Source of the DNA: Kappaphycus alvarezii
Lineage: Eukaryota > Rhodophyta > Florideophyceae > Gigartinales > Solieriaceae
DNA: 64,000 bases
Direction: 5' to 3'
NCBI GenBank assembly: GCA_002205965.3
Contig: NADL03000649.1
Coordinates: 744,001-808,000, forward strand
Positions 34,380 through 46,880 of the stretch are shown here, in pieces; the first letter of the stretch is position 1; each line of letters begins with the position of its first letter. The position numbers and the translations under genes were made by a program. Below the pieces are notes generated by a model. It searched no databases. It was not told the DNA's origin and saw only the letters and a list, made by a program, of their open reading frames with translations.

Positions 34380-35850
34380 CCGCTCTTATCTGTAAAGACC
34401 TATTCAATTATAAAAATCACAGTCTTCTCCAAATATAGCTTAAATGTATGCGCTAAAACACCTTCAATCTCAAAAACACTATTCCAACATCCCATATTAT
34501 TGTTTCAATACACCTCTTCATCCTTTTCCAACCCCACAACGAAAATGCCCTCGACACGGAAACCTAAAATCCTTGAAACATACGTCCTCGTCCCAACCCA
34601 GCAACAAGCAGCAAATGCCCTACATATTCTCGCGGACGCTGCTGTAAAGCGTGACACAGAGCTGCAGTAATTTGACAGTAGCGACAGCAATTTTGCCACT
34701 GACGATGAAACTTCATCCCTTCCCAAGTTTCCGACATCTTTTATGAAGCCGGTGGTCGTAACGCAGTACATGATATGACTAATTTCGATTCGGCAGAATT
34801 TGGCAATATTTGAGGCAGCGAGGAGCCAATTATCAGTGAGCCCTGTAACATAGGACCTGGGAGAAAAGGAAAGAACGGGAAAAAGTACATGCTCGTTACG
34901 CTTTTAACAAATTTAAAAGTGGGGCCAGAGAGAGATACTAGCAAAATTTTTAAGATTAAAAGGCCCAACTTCTGAGAAAATGATGACGAAGTTTATGGAT
35001 TTGCTCACTGAACCTCTTTTTGAGGCAGTTAAAGAACGGAATGTGTCCCTCTTTCCTTTTGGTCAGATGCTCCATGAAGGCAAAAAGTTTAAGTATTTTT
35101 CTACTGCTAGGTATGCTACTGATGTCTCTTCTTAGCAAGCGAATACGCCAAGTGGGAATATGCAGGAAGGGAAGGTTTATTTTAGATGAAAACACAAGCT
35201 ATATGGGTTCGAAGTTGAAGTTTCTGTGCTACCGAACGAACATGCCCTGAACTGCTCAAAGTACAACCCTGGATTTGGAGCTTATTTGTAAATATTCCGG
35301 CGGAATATTGATTTCCAAAGAGGCGCTCTAGAGAAGAAAAGACCAGAGAGGGAAATTGCGGACATTGGCCCTTTTTGTGTTGAATTCCCAAATCATTGGG
35401 CTGTATTAAAGGATAATGGGTATCAAGGGGCGGTAGAGTTGACCAGGGCATTTACTCCGAAGAAGAAGCCGCGTAATAGAAATTTAACCAGTGAAGAAGA
35501 GGCCACAAACAAACTATAATGTTCTGATCGAATTATAGTGGAAAACTCTTTTGGACGGTTGTGCTCACTGTGCGCGGTAGTTGGGAGTAAGTGGCGCCGG
35601 AAATAAGGCCTTTATGATCGCGTATTTTATTTTGTACAGCGCTTACAAATATTCACACTCAGATGCATCCGCTGCGCTCTGAAAACAACGTTCAACAAAA
35701 GCGGTTTGAAAAGCGGCTGTATTCCATTGGCGAGGATATTGCCAGTAGGCGCCAAAATTTTCAGAAACGCTATCGTAACAAGCCGTGCAGGCGGATTTAA
35801 CAGTTTCGTAATGTAGATTTTAATGATAGATAGTTTGAGTCTGATTAAAG
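34380..35850 (+). mobile_element. PIF/Harbinger-like DNA transposon, copy 2, more decayed
   Basis: Same family as 28.8-30.4 kb. Recognisable plus-strand blocks: ILADAAVKRDTELQ (about 34640), LYGFEVEVSVLPN (about 35200), QRGALEKKRPEREIADIGP and FPNHWAVLKDNGYQGAVEL (35310-35440), and IIVENSFGRLCSLCAVVGSK (35540-35600). More stops and frame changes than copy 1. It ends next to the LINE at 35.9 kb. Confidence 0.7.
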
Positions 35851-35879
35851 ATGAGAAGAAACTCTACATTGTTTTTGGA

Positions 35880-37335
35880 TGCCACCTATGTCAAGCCGGA
35901 GAGTAAGCGAAGGGGGCTGATGGGTAGAAGCGTCTGTTGGCGAGGTGGGGCCACATGAATCCCGAGCGGGCGAGTCTCGCTGCGTGGTGAGCGAAAATAG
36001 TTCGCCGTTCGTCCGCAATCGGAAAAGCTGCACGTGCGGCAATGTTAGTGGCAACCTGCTTGGCGAAGTTCCGAGCAGCCGGATGCCAGCCCCCAATGTG
36101 GAGAGTGGAAAGTTAATGAAGCGATGCAGAGGACCCTTCGCTCAGCACAGCGCGAGGTAACCATGCTGATCCATGAGTGTCGTGTATCCCCCCTTATGAA
36201 ATTTTGAGGCGCGGGGGAACAGTGGTACCCGGGAGGATAACTGCTACCCCGTTTTGTAACTGCAGTCCGATATGTACGCAACAAAGCCTGGAGCCGGTTG
36301 ACATGAAGCCAATCCTTGCAACCATCCGCAGATAATGAGGCTCGGAATGCCAAAATCCTCTCATCCCACTTCAGCATAGCATCGAAAGCCCTTTTTCTCA
36401 ACTAGGCGTGCAATTTACCGCTGCCAAAATCGCTGCTTTGAGTCGATAGCCGTGACCTGGATAACCTTCTCGGATGACATTTGTGTCTTCCATTCGTCGT
36501 GCGCCCGAACTGCGTATTTGTAAGATTTGAGAGCAGAGTTCGGTAGCACATTGAGAAGGGTGGAGCAAAGTGCATGCGTCAAGGTGACGGAGGAAAGGAT
36601 CGCAGCAACCGCAGTGAATTTAGCGGAGCGGAGCCCATTGCCTAAAGTTGGCTGAAGGGGCTGAAGGGCGCAATAGGCCGAGTTGCGGTTCCCGAAAATT
36701 ATCGCTGTCCAGAACCCCGCCCATCAACTCTCACAGCTTAGCTTCCACAGCGGTATCGAATTCTACAGCTCCGGAAAGAGTAGATTCAGCAGGGACTCCA
36801 CGGAAGAGTTATTTAATACAACATACACCGAAGCAGGTCCGCAGTAGGTGCAGGGCTACCTTAGTATCCTCATGCTTTGCGAACTCCCGCTCCATGAATA
36901 AATCCAACCCGATGGGGGTGCAGAGCACTTTTTTTCCTTCGATATAGTCCTAGCGAAGCTCTTATGGTAAGGATTGCTCTACAGGTAGTGAAGGGGCGTG
37001 GGCCACGAGACGCCTCACTTTTCCATGCTGAGTTGCAACCCCAAACTGGGTAACTCCGGGGAGTTAAAAACTATAGCGCCTTCCGAATCGTTTCATGGTA
37101 ACCAGCGATAAACACATCATCCAAGTATCACACGCCCACACACTCCGTAGCATACCATCCCCACACCACAGATGACCCGGGTCCACAGCGTATGTATAAT
37201 TTCTAATAAGCCGAAGGGATGAGCTCCCGAAATCCCAGTCCGACCTCTGCCAAAAACGAATCACAGCTGCCCAGGCTGACAGCTTTTTGGAGGTCAACAT
37301 GTTAAAGAATGTAATGTACTTTTCGGACATCAGCC
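35880..37335 (-). mobile_element. LINE, family A, copy 2, decayed
   Basis: Minus-strand sequence is collinear with the better copy at 40.5-42.3 kb. It has LYAVDPGHLWCGDGMLRSV near the 5' side (about 37.2), FDAMLKWDERILAFRASLSA...CKDWL (about 36.35) and the closing LGTSPSRLPLTLPHVQLFRL (about 36.05). The piece is 5'-truncated within the reverse transcriptase and full of frame changes. Confidence 0.7.
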
Positions 37336-38528
37336 TACTGTACAGTAGTCGGCCTGAAAGTGCTTCCTTTTGTACATAGCAGAGGTAGCTTCTGACTAAT
37401 TATTTGATTAAATTTTAACGATGTACTTATTATAAAATGGCCATAAATTCTTGCATGGCTCGCGCTGTACAACAAGAGGACACAGTAATTTGCGTGAGGT
37501 ACAGTGTCAATCCTCTTTGATTCAACGGTATATAATCACTGTAAGACATTCATCGTTTATCAAATGATTGATATGTCACCCAGTCTTTGATCGCGAGACC
37601 TAGTAGATTGAGAGTGTGAGACGTACATCCAATTGTAACTTTGGTGTAGTCAAGCTGTAACGCACGATACGGTTTACTCCGTGTTGAGGGCGCTAGTGTA
37701 GGGTCGCGCGCTAGTTGCGGCAAGGGAGAGTGATGCAGTGGAAGGGGTGATTGGTATCGGTGAAAGGAGTTGCGAGGATGCCGGTTTTGGAAAAGTGTTG
37801 ATGTTGTTGTACCCTTCTCTCTCTCTACTCTCCCCCTCGTTAGGGTGTTATATACCGCACTGTACAGTATAAAAACAAACGAGCTACAGTACAGTACCAG
37901 CGAAGTTTCTAGAAACAGACACGAGTGCTACGTGAGGGTGTCGGGTGGCATACAGTGCGGGCGAGGTACGACACAGTACTTATGTGCCACAGATATCTCG
38001 ACTCCCGCACCTCCGAACCTTCCAACCCTTCGACTACCGTAATTCCTTTGCGGTTATTCTCCTCTCGTTACCTTTGAGATTTACATTTTCGTACAGTACT
38101 TCGCCCAAATGTCCCCCGCATTCAAAATCGGTCTGTCAAAACGCCGATCCAGATCCTATATGAATCTGGATCTGTATGTGTCAATCTGGATGAGCAAAAG
38201 CGTTTAAGATTCCACCGACGGTATTCACATTGATTATCAAGGCTCCTGAGTCTGGAGAGCACATGCATCAATGTGCATTTATCTCACCTTGGGAGCGAAT
38301 CTTTACGCCACGTCCCCGCAGCATAGCCTTGTACTTAAGATGTATTTAGCGCAGTGTAACCTACATCATCATCACCATCATCTCATCATTTGGGTGAAAT
38401 GTTTGGGTGCTAATTGTTTGAAAGATGTGGTCGGTTGGGGCCCGTAATATCTTAGAAAAATACCGGTAATGGAAAGTCCTATTTGTCAGCATAGTTACCT
38501 TGAGCATACCACGAGACATGCCCGTCCC
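37336..38528. other. Intergenic region with TACAGTAC motifs
   Basis: No gene is recognised. 37858-37895 holds CTGTACAGTATAAAA and TACAGTACAGTACC, so a TATA-like A/T run directly follows the motif. A small hairpin (GATCCAGAT...ATCTGGATC) lies near 38150. Confidence 0.55.
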
Positions 38529-39560
38529 TTACTCATCCTTCTCCCCACCATCTTCTAACCCCTCCAGATCGGCAGCGACATCACCGACGTCGTCGCCGTC
38601 AAAATATTTGAGATCAGACCAGTCCGTCCAGCGAGCAGGAACCCATAAATGAGCCGGCAGCATTGAGCCGGCCCTGTAAAGAAGGTCATGTACTGTAGTG
38701 TTACCCATCAGCGACGACTTATCCCGCATGACGCATTACCCGCGTGGATATAACCGACCACATCTTCTATGCATTAAAATAACCCAAATCTTCCCCTCAT
38801 AATTGATCCGTGCCGTAAGTTCCCATCACAGGCAGGTTATTGTCCTTCTCCGTGGCCGTAATAATCCCATTTTAGCGTCATGAAGACTGCCCATAGACGC
38901 CATTAGGTGTTGTTTGGTAATCGGCGGCTTCCACCAAGGAGGAAGAGTAGAGCTTCCCAAAACTAGGTAGCGCGCGCAAGGTGTTCAGTGTGGGCCTGTT
39001 TCTTTGGGGAACAGCTGGAGCCGAGTGAGAATCCGACCTTAAGCCATCAAATATTGCGAACAAAAAGTCCCTTACGGAGCGTTTCAAACCACGGTTTGCT
39101 GTCTTGGGCGCTTTCAAACGAGGTAGCAGATCGCATATGACTGCCGCCACCACGTGGCGGATCCCTTAGTCACGCCACACAGTTACAATGTGCAGGCGGG
39201 TGAACCGTTGGAGCTCAGACACGAGGTGCTTGACCTGTGCATATAACCCGTTGAGGTCTTGTTTCGGTTCACGGAGCAGGGAACGGACGTCACTTTCTAG
39301 AGCGAAGTAGACCAGTCGCTAATAGAGGAAAGATTCTCCAGGCGGCTTAAGCTTCCACGGGACGTCCGACCAAGCGGCCTCCGTCCTCGCAAAAGGTGCT
39401 GTGGGTTCCTCCGGGGTGTCCAAATGCCAGTCTCCTTCGTCCTCGCCTTCCCCGCGCAATCATCTGACAAGTTGAACATCGGTATCGTCGAAAGGTCCAG
39501 CAGGGTGATGTAGAAAATAGACGGTTCCGATAAGGGTAATTGTGTACTTTTGTCATCTGA
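38529..39560 (-). pseudogene. Unrecognised minus-strand coding traces
   Basis: In minus order, pieces at about 39556-39160, 39153-38878 and 38729-38529 have coding character: a helical LLREPKQDLNGLYAQVKHLV stretch, then VICDLLPRLKAPKTANRGLK, and a Trp/Asp-rich acidic end (ARWTDWSDLKYFDGDD). Stops separate them. No family was recognised. The setting among transposons suggests a fragment of a mobile element or a dead host gene. Confidence 0.3.
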
Positions 39561-40520
39561 ATTACACTAAAGCGTAGCCCACACTTTATCCTGGCTCCCG
39601 TGAGCTACCTTTGTCCTGGGACGAAGGATTGGTAAGTCAAGCGCTGTGATTGACACGTCCACAACACTCCAAATCTGGTACTGTTAAAGAATTAATAGAA
39701 TAGGACACGTGTGAATGACTGGGTCTGGAGGGTTAAGAGGGATGAGACTCACTCGGCTTCGCGGTCGATGTACCGTAGGCAAACAGATTCGGCACCAGGT
39801 ACCGGCTTACCCCCCTCCGTATTGGGGGAGGTCCGCATCAACATCACTTTATATATCTCTCACTGTAGGATTCTCGCTTAGTCCTACATCCTCGCCCTCG
39901 TACTCTCTCTACTTGCATTCAGCTTATCTGAGTGCTTAGGCTACATTCTCCGGCTTGCATTCATGCACACAGGTATCCAATCCATATGGATTCGATACCT
40001 GTGTGCATGAATGCAGGTTTGATGGTAGCATTCCATCTCTCTGATCCGGTCATCAGTCATATGCATTTGCGCTCTCAATTCCACGTGGACACGAGTGACC
40101 CGTGTCCATAGAAATCTACAACTGTACTGTACAAGGGGAAAATGTGGGGTGATTTAATATTTGAAAGATATGGTCGGTTGTGGCCCGGAATATCCTACAG
40201 TACTGTACTGTACTGTACAGTAAAAACAGTAAATCTTAAAGCGGAACGAATTTTATTTTTTTCAAAGAAAGCAGGTAAGGCTACTAAAGACACGTGTGTT
40301 ATTCGGCCGGTGTCGTTCTTGTGGCATCAGAATTGCAGATCGCACATCGACTTTCAAAAGAGGGGGTAAAGGGGAAAATTGGTTTTACTTGAATGGGTGA
40401 ATGGGGCTTACAGTCGAATGGGTTGGTATACCGTACTTAATTTTCCTGCCAGGAGCAATCGCAGACTAGGACTAGGGGTAAAGGGGGAAAATTGGTTTAC
40501 TGCGAGTAATGGAACGGTTG
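39561..40520. other. Intergenic region with a long palindrome, TACTGTAC run and GGGGAAAATTGG repeats
   Basis: The 60-bp palindrome at 39956-40015 is listed separately. A TACTGTAC run is at 40196-40222. From 40365 to 40555 the phrase AAAGGGGGAAAATTGG recurs at irregular spacing. No gene was found. Confidence 0.7.
39956..40015. repeat. 60-bp near-perfect palindrome
   Basis: The sequence equals its own reverse complement around the centre 39985/39986 (TCCAT/ATGGA) for 30 bases each way, with one mismatched pair (C39978 opposite C39993). The arm begins TGCATTCATGCACACAGG. It could extrude as a cruciform or be the fused ends of a tiny inverted-repeat element. Confidence 0.97.
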
Positions 40521-40522
40521 GG

Positions 40523-42317
40523 AAAATTGGTTGGGAATAAAGGGGGAAAAATGGTTCTCTGGAATACACTGTATACACAATTTCAAGTTGTAGCCTAAGT
40601 GTCGCTCAAGACTCCTTCCAACAAACAACTGGCGTTATTCTGGACGAGTCTCGCCGCGTGACGAGCGAACAATGTTCGCTGCGCATCAGCAATCGGAACG
40701 GCTGCCCGTGCGGCAATGCCATTCGCAACCCGGTTGGCGAAGTCCCGAGCGGAAGGGTGCCAGCCCCCCAACGTGGAGAGTGGAAGGGCAATGAAGCGAT
40801 GCCCAGGACCCTTGGAACGTATCAACTCGGCAAAGCGAGTGTCCTTGCCCAGGCGAGCATGGTTAAGGGGCTTGAGTGGGCATCGCGCCAGGGAGGGAAG
40901 GCGGGCGGGGGTCAGGGGATGGATAACGGTTACATCGTAATAGTCCGTGCCCCCGTTCTCTCCAAGCGCCTTAATGTCCGGGCGAACGGCATGGCCGGGT
41001 TGTGGCGGCTCGAGGAAAGGGTGTCGGGCAGCTTTGGAGAGATCTGCAGCAAACAAACGTGTCTGCGAGTTATGCCGCCACCCGCGTGTGGATCCATAGG
41101 CACAGCACAGCGCGTGGTCACCATACTGATCCATGACGGTCGTGCATCCCCCTTTGTGGCATTTCGAGGCTGGAGGAAACAGTGGCACTCTGCAATAGAA
41201 CTGCAACCACGTCTTGTAATTGCGGTCCGGGATGTAGGTACCCAACCCCGGCGCCGGTTGGCATGACAGCCAGTCCTTGCAACCCTCCACTGACAACGAG
41301 GCTCGGAATGCAACAGTCCTCTCATCCCCCTTCGGCATGGCATCAAAGGCCTTTTCCTCAACTGGGCGGACGAGTTGGCCCTGCCCAAACCTCTGCACTG
41401 AGTCGATAGCCGTGAAATGGACCACCTTCTCGGGTGCCACTTGTGTCTTCCAGTCGTCGTGCGCCCGAACTGCGGACTTGTATGAATGAAGAGCAGTGTT
41501 CGGTAGCACAGGCAGAAGGGTAGAGCAAAGGGCACGCGTGAGGGACACGGAGGAAAGGAACGCAGCCGCCGCAGTGAGCTTCGCAGAGCGAAGCCCAATG
41601 CCAAAAGTTGGCTTGAGGGGGCCGAAGGGCGCCACAGGGAGTTGTAATTCCCGAAAAGTGTTGCTGTCCAGGACCCCGCCCATCAACCCCCGCAGTGTAG
41701 CTTCAACAGCGGAATCGAATTCCGCGGCCCCTTAGCAGTGGAATGAGGGGGAACTACACGTAGGAGGTAGTTAATGCGACATACGCCGAAGCAGGTCCGT
41801 AGTAGATGGAGAGCTACTTGAGTGTCCTCCAGGGTTAACAAAGCGCTGAGGAGAGGCTTCAGTGAAGCGACATGCTTTGAGAACTCGCGCTCCACGAATA
41901 GGTCCGATCCGATTGGGGCGCGAAGCACTTTTGTCCCTTCACTATAGTCCTGGCGAAGGTCGGCTGGGAAGGACTGCTGAACAGACGGGGGGGAGCGGTT
42001 GGCCACCAGACGGCACACTTATCCATGCGGAGGTGCAAACCCAAAGCACGCACCTCCGCGGAAGAGAGGAATTGTAGTGCGCTCCGAATGGCTTCATGGG
42101 TGCCCACTATATACCCATCGTCCAAGTACCATAGCTGAAGGAGTAGAGAAGGCCTGCCTGTGGTGTCAGCCACATTTTCCAGGCGGGTTTTCAGTTCCCG
42201 CGTTACTTTTTGCAGCACAAGGGAGAATAAAAGTGGACCCAGAGGATCCCCTTGCTGCACGCCTACCACGCTCCGGAGCATATCATCCCCACACCACAGA
42301 TGACCCGGGTTTACCGC
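40523..42317 (-). mobile_element. LINE, family A, copy 1, 5'-truncated
   Basis: Non-LTR retrotransposon on the minus strand. The reverse transcriptase 3' half lies at about 42310-41860 (GVQQGDPLGPLLFSL, then LWYLDDGYIVG with the YLDD catalytic box near 42125). The C-terminal region is one open frame of 363 codons from 41686 to 40595, with a zinc finger of the form CHKGGC...DQYGDHALCC near 41130 and the domain YYDVTVIHPL...FIALPLSTLGGW, as in algal LINEs. One frame change separates RT from tail. Direct repeats of about 41-45 bp (40478-40522 and 42318-42358) flank it, a possible long target duplication. The endonuclease and 5' part are absent. Confidence 0.82.
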
Positions 42318-42358
42318 GTAAAGGGGTGGTTTAGTGCGAGTAACGGAAAGGTTGGAAG

Positions 42359-44420
42359 TCCTCTGTACTTGTACAGTACAGTAATCAGTGAGTCTACAGT
42401 AGTTGAATCTCAATGAAGCAAACTATTTCAAGCGCAATTTACTCAGTAGATTGCTTTGTAATGTTCACTGCGCCCAAGCAACCTCCTTCCACCGGGTTTC
42501 CCCTTGCTTCCCTCGCATCATTGCTCTAACTGCGGAACGCTATTGCTCCTCTAAAGCCGAATCAACCGCTTACGGTTGAGCCCTTTGGAAACCCTAGAAT
42601 CCTCCACACAGATTACACCGTGACACCTTGCGTCCGCATAAATTCAGACGCACCGAACTGTATACTTCCCTCCTTTGCTAAGGTCAATCAGCAAACTAAA
42701 GCACAGCTAAACCGGAAGTCAGCGCCCCGAGATACAGACAATTTATTCTCTGCCAACCTCCCCGCTGCTCGGTGTTCCGCAACCTTAATTTTTGAAAATG
42801 TGATCAGCGGGACAATCAAGTTGGGATATTATGGGCCGTTGGGCTCTGATATTTCATAACGTGTATCCAAATTATGGACAAAATGGAGGCAACTCTCCCT
42901 GCTGTCCCTGGTGATAGGAATGCCGCTCGCAGCGGAGGAGGCACTGATCGCGTGGTGACAAGTGCCACAGCATGATTTTTCCTGGTTGCCCTTCAAGTTT
43001 CAGTGTCGGCTTGCAATCTTGGAGAAACCGATGGTGGTACGCGTTACTTTTATAAATTAGGAACTTTGCTTATTTGTTCAAGAAATAACGAGTGGTGGCT
43101 ATGCTACATCAGAGGCGGGGTTCCAATGAGGACGAGAAGAGGTTTGCAGAGCCTCCTCCGCGATCATCACTAGACCTGTGTCGATTACGGTCTGGTTGAA
43201 AAAGCTTGAGGTTTGAGTCTCATGAGGAAAGAAGTGTAGATGCAGTGAGGTGTTTTACGGAATGCTGGTTTGAGGATTAGCGAGAGCAAGTCTCATGGTT
43301 TTCCACCGGTGCTAACGGGGCAATTATTCTATTTGGAATCTCAATTTCAACCCTCTCTCTGCCTGCTTTTGGACCGGGTTTGATTTTAGTGAATACGACT
43401 GTATCGTTGACTCTGCCTTCAATACTGTCATACTTGCCAACTTGGACGGTTGTGTCACGGAGTGCCACAGTTTATAACGCGCAAATGTCATTCAGTTCGA
43501 CTGAATGACTGTCGAACCCCTGCTTTTTCCCGGTTAGCAACTGTGTATCTATCCTACTTGGTCGCACCCCCTGCTGTATCCCCCGATAAAGAAGTTGATG
43601 CTAATGCTAAAACTATACAGTGTAATAACAAGCCAGATAAAGAATTACTGATACATAAAGAATTGTTCGAGTGTCTATAACCCACGTGCGTCACACACAG
43701 AGCCGGCAGTGAGCGACAGCATGCTGAGTCTTCTCCCCCCGCAGTACTGCAGGTGATGAGTTGAAGTTGCATTGTTGCGAGGGCGACACTGGCTCTCTGT
43801 CCGATGGAGCAGCCAAAACAAGGAACGATGGTGCAATGTGAGCCGCAAGAGACACACCATATTCTACCATGCCAGTCGGTTGTCCCACTCAACACTGGCC
43901 ATGGCATGGAACCGTTAGCGTCACCCACGTGTGCCTGCAAATTTGCAAATTCAACACTTGGCGGCCGACAGCAAGGAATAGCAAGTTTTTTATGCTTTCT
44001 GACGTCATGATGTTGTGGCCAACGTCTTGAGAACGGAAATTTTGTTACTGTACTTTACCGCATTGCACTGCACAGTACAGTACTGTACTGCAATCGCACC
44101 AGTTGCACCCGCACAGACACAGTTTGAATCAAGATAAATACAGTATTACAGTACTGGTCTTTGACCAATTTAAAAATACAAAAACCTTTTCCGTAACGCC
44201 AAACCAGTTGCAGCAAAACTCCATTCAAAACCCGCCAAGTGTGCTACCCTCCGAATGCAATCAACATGCCGCAACTGACATTCGACTAAATCAATGAAAT
44301 TACACCTTTCCCCGGCCCGACACCCTTCAAATCCACGTGTACACCCCCAGCTCCTCCAGTACGCAAGCCAGGCGGCAGCCGACCAATTCACAATCATTTT
44401 CCCATCCATCCGGCAAGTCA
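42359..44420. other. Long intergenic stretch, no recognised gene
   Basis: Short ORFs only. A minus-strand run near 43460-43280 (EGRVNDTVVFTKIKPGPK) and another at 43940-43560 with scattered Cys are not convincing. GTACAGTACTGTACTG occurs near 44080, and the last 130 bp before ALG5 are C-rich with a GC simple repeat (44486-44522). Confidence 0.5.
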
Positions 44421-44427
44421 AGCCACT

Positions 44428-45464
44428 TTGCCATTCCCCAGCACCCGCACAACCTCACTTGTACAAACTACATCGCGCGCAACAAACGCGCCCCCGCGCC
44501 CCCGCGCCCCGCGCCCCCGCGTACATACCCCGAAATCCACGGCGACACGACAGCGACCTGGTCACTGCAAAACGGGCTGTGCAAGATGGCAATGGCCGGT
44601 AAAGTCGGGCGAGTGCACCCGCGGGAGAGGAGACGTTGGAGGATATATCACGCGAGGATGGAGGAGGTGGGGATTGGGATCGATACAAGGTGAGGCGACG
44701 GTGGAATTATCAGTGGTAGTACCTGCGTATAATGAGGAGATGCGATTGCCGGGTATGTTGGAAGAGACGTTGCGGTATTTAGAGTCGCGATCGGAGGAGG
44801 AGGAGGGGTTTACATGGGAGGTGATTGTTGTTGATGATGGGTCCAAGGATGGGACTGCGGGGGTTGGGATGGAGTATGTGAGACGGTATACGACGGAGCG
44901 AGTGCGGGTGTTGAGGATGTTGGAGAATGTTGGCAAGGGGGGTGCGGTGAGAAAGGGGGTGATGGTGTGTCGAGGCAAGTATGTGTTGATGGCGGATGCG
45001 GATGCGGCGACTGTGTTTGAGGAGGTGGAACGGTTGGAGGGGGTGATGAGTAGGGTGGGGTGGATGTTGTGGTGGGGAGTAGACGACACTTGAGGGGTGC
45101 GGAACGGAGGGGTTTGGTGAGGGGGTTTGTGTCATGGGTGTTTGGATGGGTTGTGGTTTGGGTGGGGGGCGTGTGGGGGGTGGGGGATACGCAATGTGGA
45201 TTTAAGTTGTATAGTAGGGAGGCGGCGAGGGTGGCGTTTGTGGGGCAAAAGTTGAGGAGATGGGCGTTTGATGTGGAGAATTTGTATAGGGTGCAAAAGG
45301 TGGGGATGAAGGTGGCCGAGGTGGAGGTTCGGTGGAGTGAGGTGGGTGGGAGTAAGTTGAGTGTTGTCAAGGCGACGATTAATATGATGTGGGATATGGT
45401 GCGGATGAGGTGGGGTTACTCGAGGGGGGTGTGGAAGGTGGAGGTGGGTGGGAAGGAGGAGTGA
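44428..45464 (+). CDS. ALG5: Dolichyl-phosphate beta-glucosyltransferase (ALG5)
   Basis: ALG5 transfers glucose from UDP-glucose to dolichyl phosphate at the ER, making the donor for the last steps of the N-glycan precursor. The family 2 glycosyltransferase core is plain: VELSVVVPAYNEEMRLPG, then VIVVDDGSKDGTAG, NVGKGGAVRKGV and LMADADAATVFEEVERL. After a one-base frame change near 45055 (in a GGGTGGGG run) come VVVGSRRHLRGAERR, DTQCGFKLYSREAA, RWAFDVENLYRVQKV and EVEVRWSEVGGSKLS. The usual DADGAT reads DADAAT here. The true start is unclear: the frame before about 44690 does not look like the usual N-terminal membrane span, so the start coordinate is only the first in-frame ATG. The coding part is strongly G-rich and the sequence just upstream C-rich. 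Confidence 0.85.
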
Positions 45465-46880
45465 TGGTGGGTGGCGGATGGAATCGGGTATGGGCGGTGT
45501 GGGACGGTTTGGGAATCTGGGAAACTAATGGAAAGCGGAGGTTGGGTGGTGCTGTTGGGAGTGGAGTGGATGTGATAGTTTTGAGTGTGTAATAAATGGG
45601 CGGAGATGGAAAGTGAGATTGTGTCGCAGGATGAGCAAGGATGAGATGGTTGGCGGGGAAGAGGGAGTATGTGCTCGGCAGGAGCGGTACTGTAGTAATC
45701 GCGTTGTAATCTTGGAGAAGGGGGAGCTGAAGGTAGAGAGAGAGGGAGTCGGTAGAGCGGCGTGGATACTGCTCAGCACAGAACTGTACAGTAAACTTTA
45801 CAGTACAGTATATACATGAGCTGTAATGAACCGGGGCAGGGTGGCAGTTGTACAGTACAGGACAGCCATGGGGTGAAATTGAGGGCGTGTGATGTTGTCT
45901 ATTTTGAAACTGCATCACTGGGCAAGATTCGGAGGGATGGCTGAATCTTCGAGGTATGCAAATGATGCATGATGTGATTGCAGATTCGGTTGGGGTTGCG
46001 GTGGCGGTGGCGGGCGGGGGATTGAAAAAGGGCGGTTGGTTTCTTGTTGCTGTTGACGGGAGGTGTTGCCGCCAACGGTTACCGCCTGGTGATTCGGTTG
46101 AACGGAAAGTTGTGGCTTGTGTAGCACTGTTTCAGGATTGCAGGTTGCAAGATCATTCGTTACTGCTAGATGCCTTGCTCTCGGTTCATTTTCAGCAAGG
46201 AGCAAGGAGCAATTGACTGCGCTGCGCGTGAGTGTGTGTAAATCGGTCGAGGAGTGATGGCAAAATATCTTTTCAGTACTGTAGTAAACTGCTGTTGGGT
46301 CGGGGACACGGCGGTGCGGAGGATTGAGGCTTGCGGTTGTGTTTCAGTGAGATACACAGTACAGTATTGTACAGTACAGTGAAACAAGGATTTGCTGTAG
46401 GTCTGGACTGGCTGTGCTTTTTGTATTTTTGCTTACGCCATCAGGTTTATGAGTATTTGTTGAGACTGAATAAACATATGGGAGGTTTTCCCCTCATGCA
46501 CAATAAAGACGCTCGATGTGGTCGAGTGTTGACGTGACAGGCGAACAGCGTTTACATTTCCAATCGCTTGAATCCTGCAGCAAATGACCTCATGTAGTTT
46601 GAAACCCAACAAAAGTAACCAAAAAACAAGCATGTGATAGTATGCCCCTCACACGAGGCAAAGCAGTGGTCACGCTGGCTCGTTTAATTTCAAATTGCTT
46701 TTGCCAAGGTCAAGTTGTCGCATCTTGCAAGCATCTCAAACCAAAGCCCTAGTTTAAAAATATTTCAACATTTCATTTCAACACAGCATGCTCTCTATGA
46801 TAGCAAAAAGCCCGCTGGTGGAAGGTCCTCGTCACATTCACAGCCAGGTGCAAAGACGTTTCAACACATATCGTCCAATC
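45465..46880. other. Intergenic, several TACAGTAC clusters
   Basis: No gene is recognised. The motif clusters at 45782-45815, 45850-45862 and 46352-46384. A C-poor, A-rich region follows towards 46800. Confidence 0.6.

Noticed and set aside
43277-43940. Minus-strand ORFs with scattered Cys between LINE and ALG5
   Set aside because: No recognisable domain, no consistent frame and no skew signature.
44562-45370. Minus-strand ORFs rich in Pro/Ser/Thr/His opposite ALG5
   Set aside because: Antisense of a very G-rich coding strand, which gives long stop-free but meaningless frames.
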